The translations under genes and the position numbers were made by a program. From positions 558,001-622,000 of the forward strand of contig NZ_JBGMWH010000001.1 in NCBI RefSeq assembly GCF_041514305.1: DNA of 64,000 bases, given 5' to 3'. The stretch comes from Salinarimonas chemoclinalis. GTDB taxonomy: Bacteria > Pseudomonadota > Alphaproteobacteria > Rhizobiales > Beijerinckiaceae. The notes under the pieces were generated by a model. The model was not told the origin of the DNA. It worked only from the letters and a program-made list of their open reading frames with translations, and made no database searches. Below are positions 63,082 through 64,000 of the stretch, one piece after another (position 1 is the first letter of the stretch; each line of letters begins with the position of its first letter).

Positions 63082-63576
63082 TCAGTCGTCCTCCTCCTGC
63101 TCCTTCACCGACGACACCTGCCGCGAGACGTAGAGCTGCTCGCCCATCAGCTCCATCAGGTCGAACTGCGTCTCGACGAAGTCGATGTGCTCCTCCTCGT
63201 CCTTCAGGATCGAGCGGAACAGGTCGAAGGTGCCGAGATCCCCCGCGTCGCGGGCCTCCTTGGCGGCCTTGTCGTAGTACGCGCGCGCCTCGTTCTCCAT
63301 CTTCAGCTGCGTCTCGAACATGGCGCGGATCGTGTCGTCCTGGCCGATCGGATCGAGGTCGTGCACGTTCGCCGTGCCCTCGAGAAACAGCAGCCGGTCG
63401 AGGAAGCGGTGGAAGTGGCCGCGTTCCTCCTCGATCTCCTCGCCCATGCGGTCGGCGAGCTGGTCCACGCCCCAGTCGCGCAGCTTGGCGGCCTGGAGCT
63501 CGTAGGTGTTCACCGTGGTCAGCTCCATCGTGATGGCACGCTGGAGGTGCTTCAGGGAAACGTCGGGACCTTTCAT
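63082..63576 (-). CDS. bfr: Bacterioferritin-like ferritin lacking the haem methionine
   Basis: Ferritin of 164 residues aligning with E. coli Bfr almost without gaps by eye. The diiron ferroxidase ligands Glu18, Glu51, His54, Glu94, Glu127 and His130 are all conserved. The haem axial ligand Met52 is replaced by Arg52 (EEERGHF). It should oxidise and store iron but not bind haem in the usual subunit interface. The Asp/Glu-rich C-terminal tail is slightly longer than normal. Confidence 0.9.
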   Translation of the reverse strand: MKGPDVSLKHLQRAITMELTTVNTYELQAAKLRDWGVDQLADRMGEEIEEERGHFHRFLDRLLFLEGTANVHDLDPIGQDDTIRAMFETQLKMENEARAYYDKAAKEARDAGDLGTFDLFRSILKDEEEHIDFVETQFDLMELMGEQLYVSRQVSSVKEQEEDD

Positions 63577-63678
63577 GGGGGCGCTCCTTCTCGGGTTCGG
63601 TCTCTCGCGAGGAGAACCCGAGCGGCGCGGGGCCGGTTCCGGAGCGTGGCCGGACGCGATGTCGCGTGCGGGCCCGCC

Positions 63679-64000
63679 CTACGTCAGGCCCCCGTCGACG
63701 ACGAAGTCCTGGCTGGTGCAGCCGCGCGAGGCGTCGGAGGCGAGGAAGAGGGCCATCTCGGCGACGTCCTCCCCGTCGAGCGCCCGCGGCAGGCATTGCT
63801 GCGCGATGATCCGCGCCTCCTCGTCGGGCGAGATCCACAGCCGGCGCTGCTTCTCGGTGAGGATCGCGCCCGGCACGATGGCGTTGACGCGCACCCCGTC
63901 GCGTCCCCATTCGCGGGCGAGCTGTCGGGTGAGGCCGCGCACGGCGGATTTCGCGGTGGCGTAGGCGGTGAGGTCGGGCACGCCCAGCCGATACGAGGTC
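63679..64000 (-). CDS. SDR-family oxidoreductase, C-terminal part (continues beyond the window)
   Basis: The visible part holds the SDR catalytic YATAK, the RVNAIVPGAILTEKQ segment after it, and the usual C-terminal FVVDGG. Codons upstream of the visible valine (TSYRLG) continue in frame to the window edge, so the gene is only truncated by the window. The substrate is unknown. Confidence 0.9.
   Translation of the reverse strand, partial: TSYRLGVPDLTAYATAKSAVRGLTRQLAREWGRDGVRVNAIVPGAILTEKQRRLWISPDEEARIIAQQCLPRALDGEDVAEMALFLASDASRGCTSQDFVVDGGLT

Overview
The window is about 64 kb of very GC-rich chromosome. It most likely comes from an alphaproteobacterium of the order Hyphomicrobiales (Rhizobiales). 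The inference rests on the glyA-nrdR-ribD-ribE order, the pair of DUF465 genes beside purEK, an S21 with an Arg/Lys tail, a DUF3126 protein, a TAXI-type TRAP transporter, an MshEN-like domain fused to a GT2 enzyme, and intergenic palindromes of a type known from Methylobacterium/Rhizobium relatives. A halotolerant genus such as Salinarimonas would fit the solute-related genes, but that is a guess. I see no rRNA, tRNA, transposase, prophage or CRISPR array.

Layout. 0.1-5.4 kb: GlcD-type flavoenzyme and a large AsmA-like protein. 5.4-10.1 kb: GST, then the glyA-nrdR-ribD-ribE operon. 10.1-10.8 kb: VapBC toxin-antitoxin pair. 10.8-15.6 kb: DUF2332 protein, TPR lipoprotein, rpsU, purEK, two DUF465 genes. 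15.7-24 kb: selO, a SCO1-like copper protein, a cellulose-synthase-like glycosyltransferase, an XRE regulator, a family-3 binding protein and a PRC-barrel protein. 24-26.3 kb: maeB. 26.3-29.7 kb: TRAP/TAXI transporter. 30.1-41.3 kb: a CGNR regulator divergent from a nine-gene same-strand cluster plus a DUF1622 gene. 41.3-45.1 kb: PPOX protein, divergent MocR/PdxR regulator, and a TIR protein. 45.1-52.6 kb: hybrid histidine kinase, SPOR-like secreted protein, PLD-VTT fusion, universal stress protein. 52.6-56.4 kb: a gene-poor stretch with a broken maeB copy, flhA and a ParDE pair. 56.4-64 kb: Acg-type nitroreductase, hemN, a GH13-like (glucosylglycerol-hydrolase-like) enzyme, DUF3126, cysE, a bacterioferritin lacking the haem methionine, and a partial SDR gene.

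The region most likely to hold an undescribed system is 30.1-41.3 kb. A CGNR-type regulator faces HAD phosphatase, transaldolase-like, sulfotransferase-like, SDR, saccharopine-dehydrogenase-like, glycine/sarcosine-methyltransferase-like and MFS genes. These are followed by a divergent CysD and an EF-Tu-like CysN fused to APS kinase, which together would make PAPS. The set reads as a self-contained pathway that builds, N-methylates and O-sulfates a small molecule and moves it across the membrane. The product is unknown; an osmolyte-like zwitterion is my working guess. A TRAP/TAXI importer lies behind the regulator on the other strand. A second candidate is the GTG-started TIR protein at 43.7-45.1 kb, with low-GC codon use and a degenerate Nudix-like C-terminus, which could be a stand-alone NAD+-targeting defence effector.
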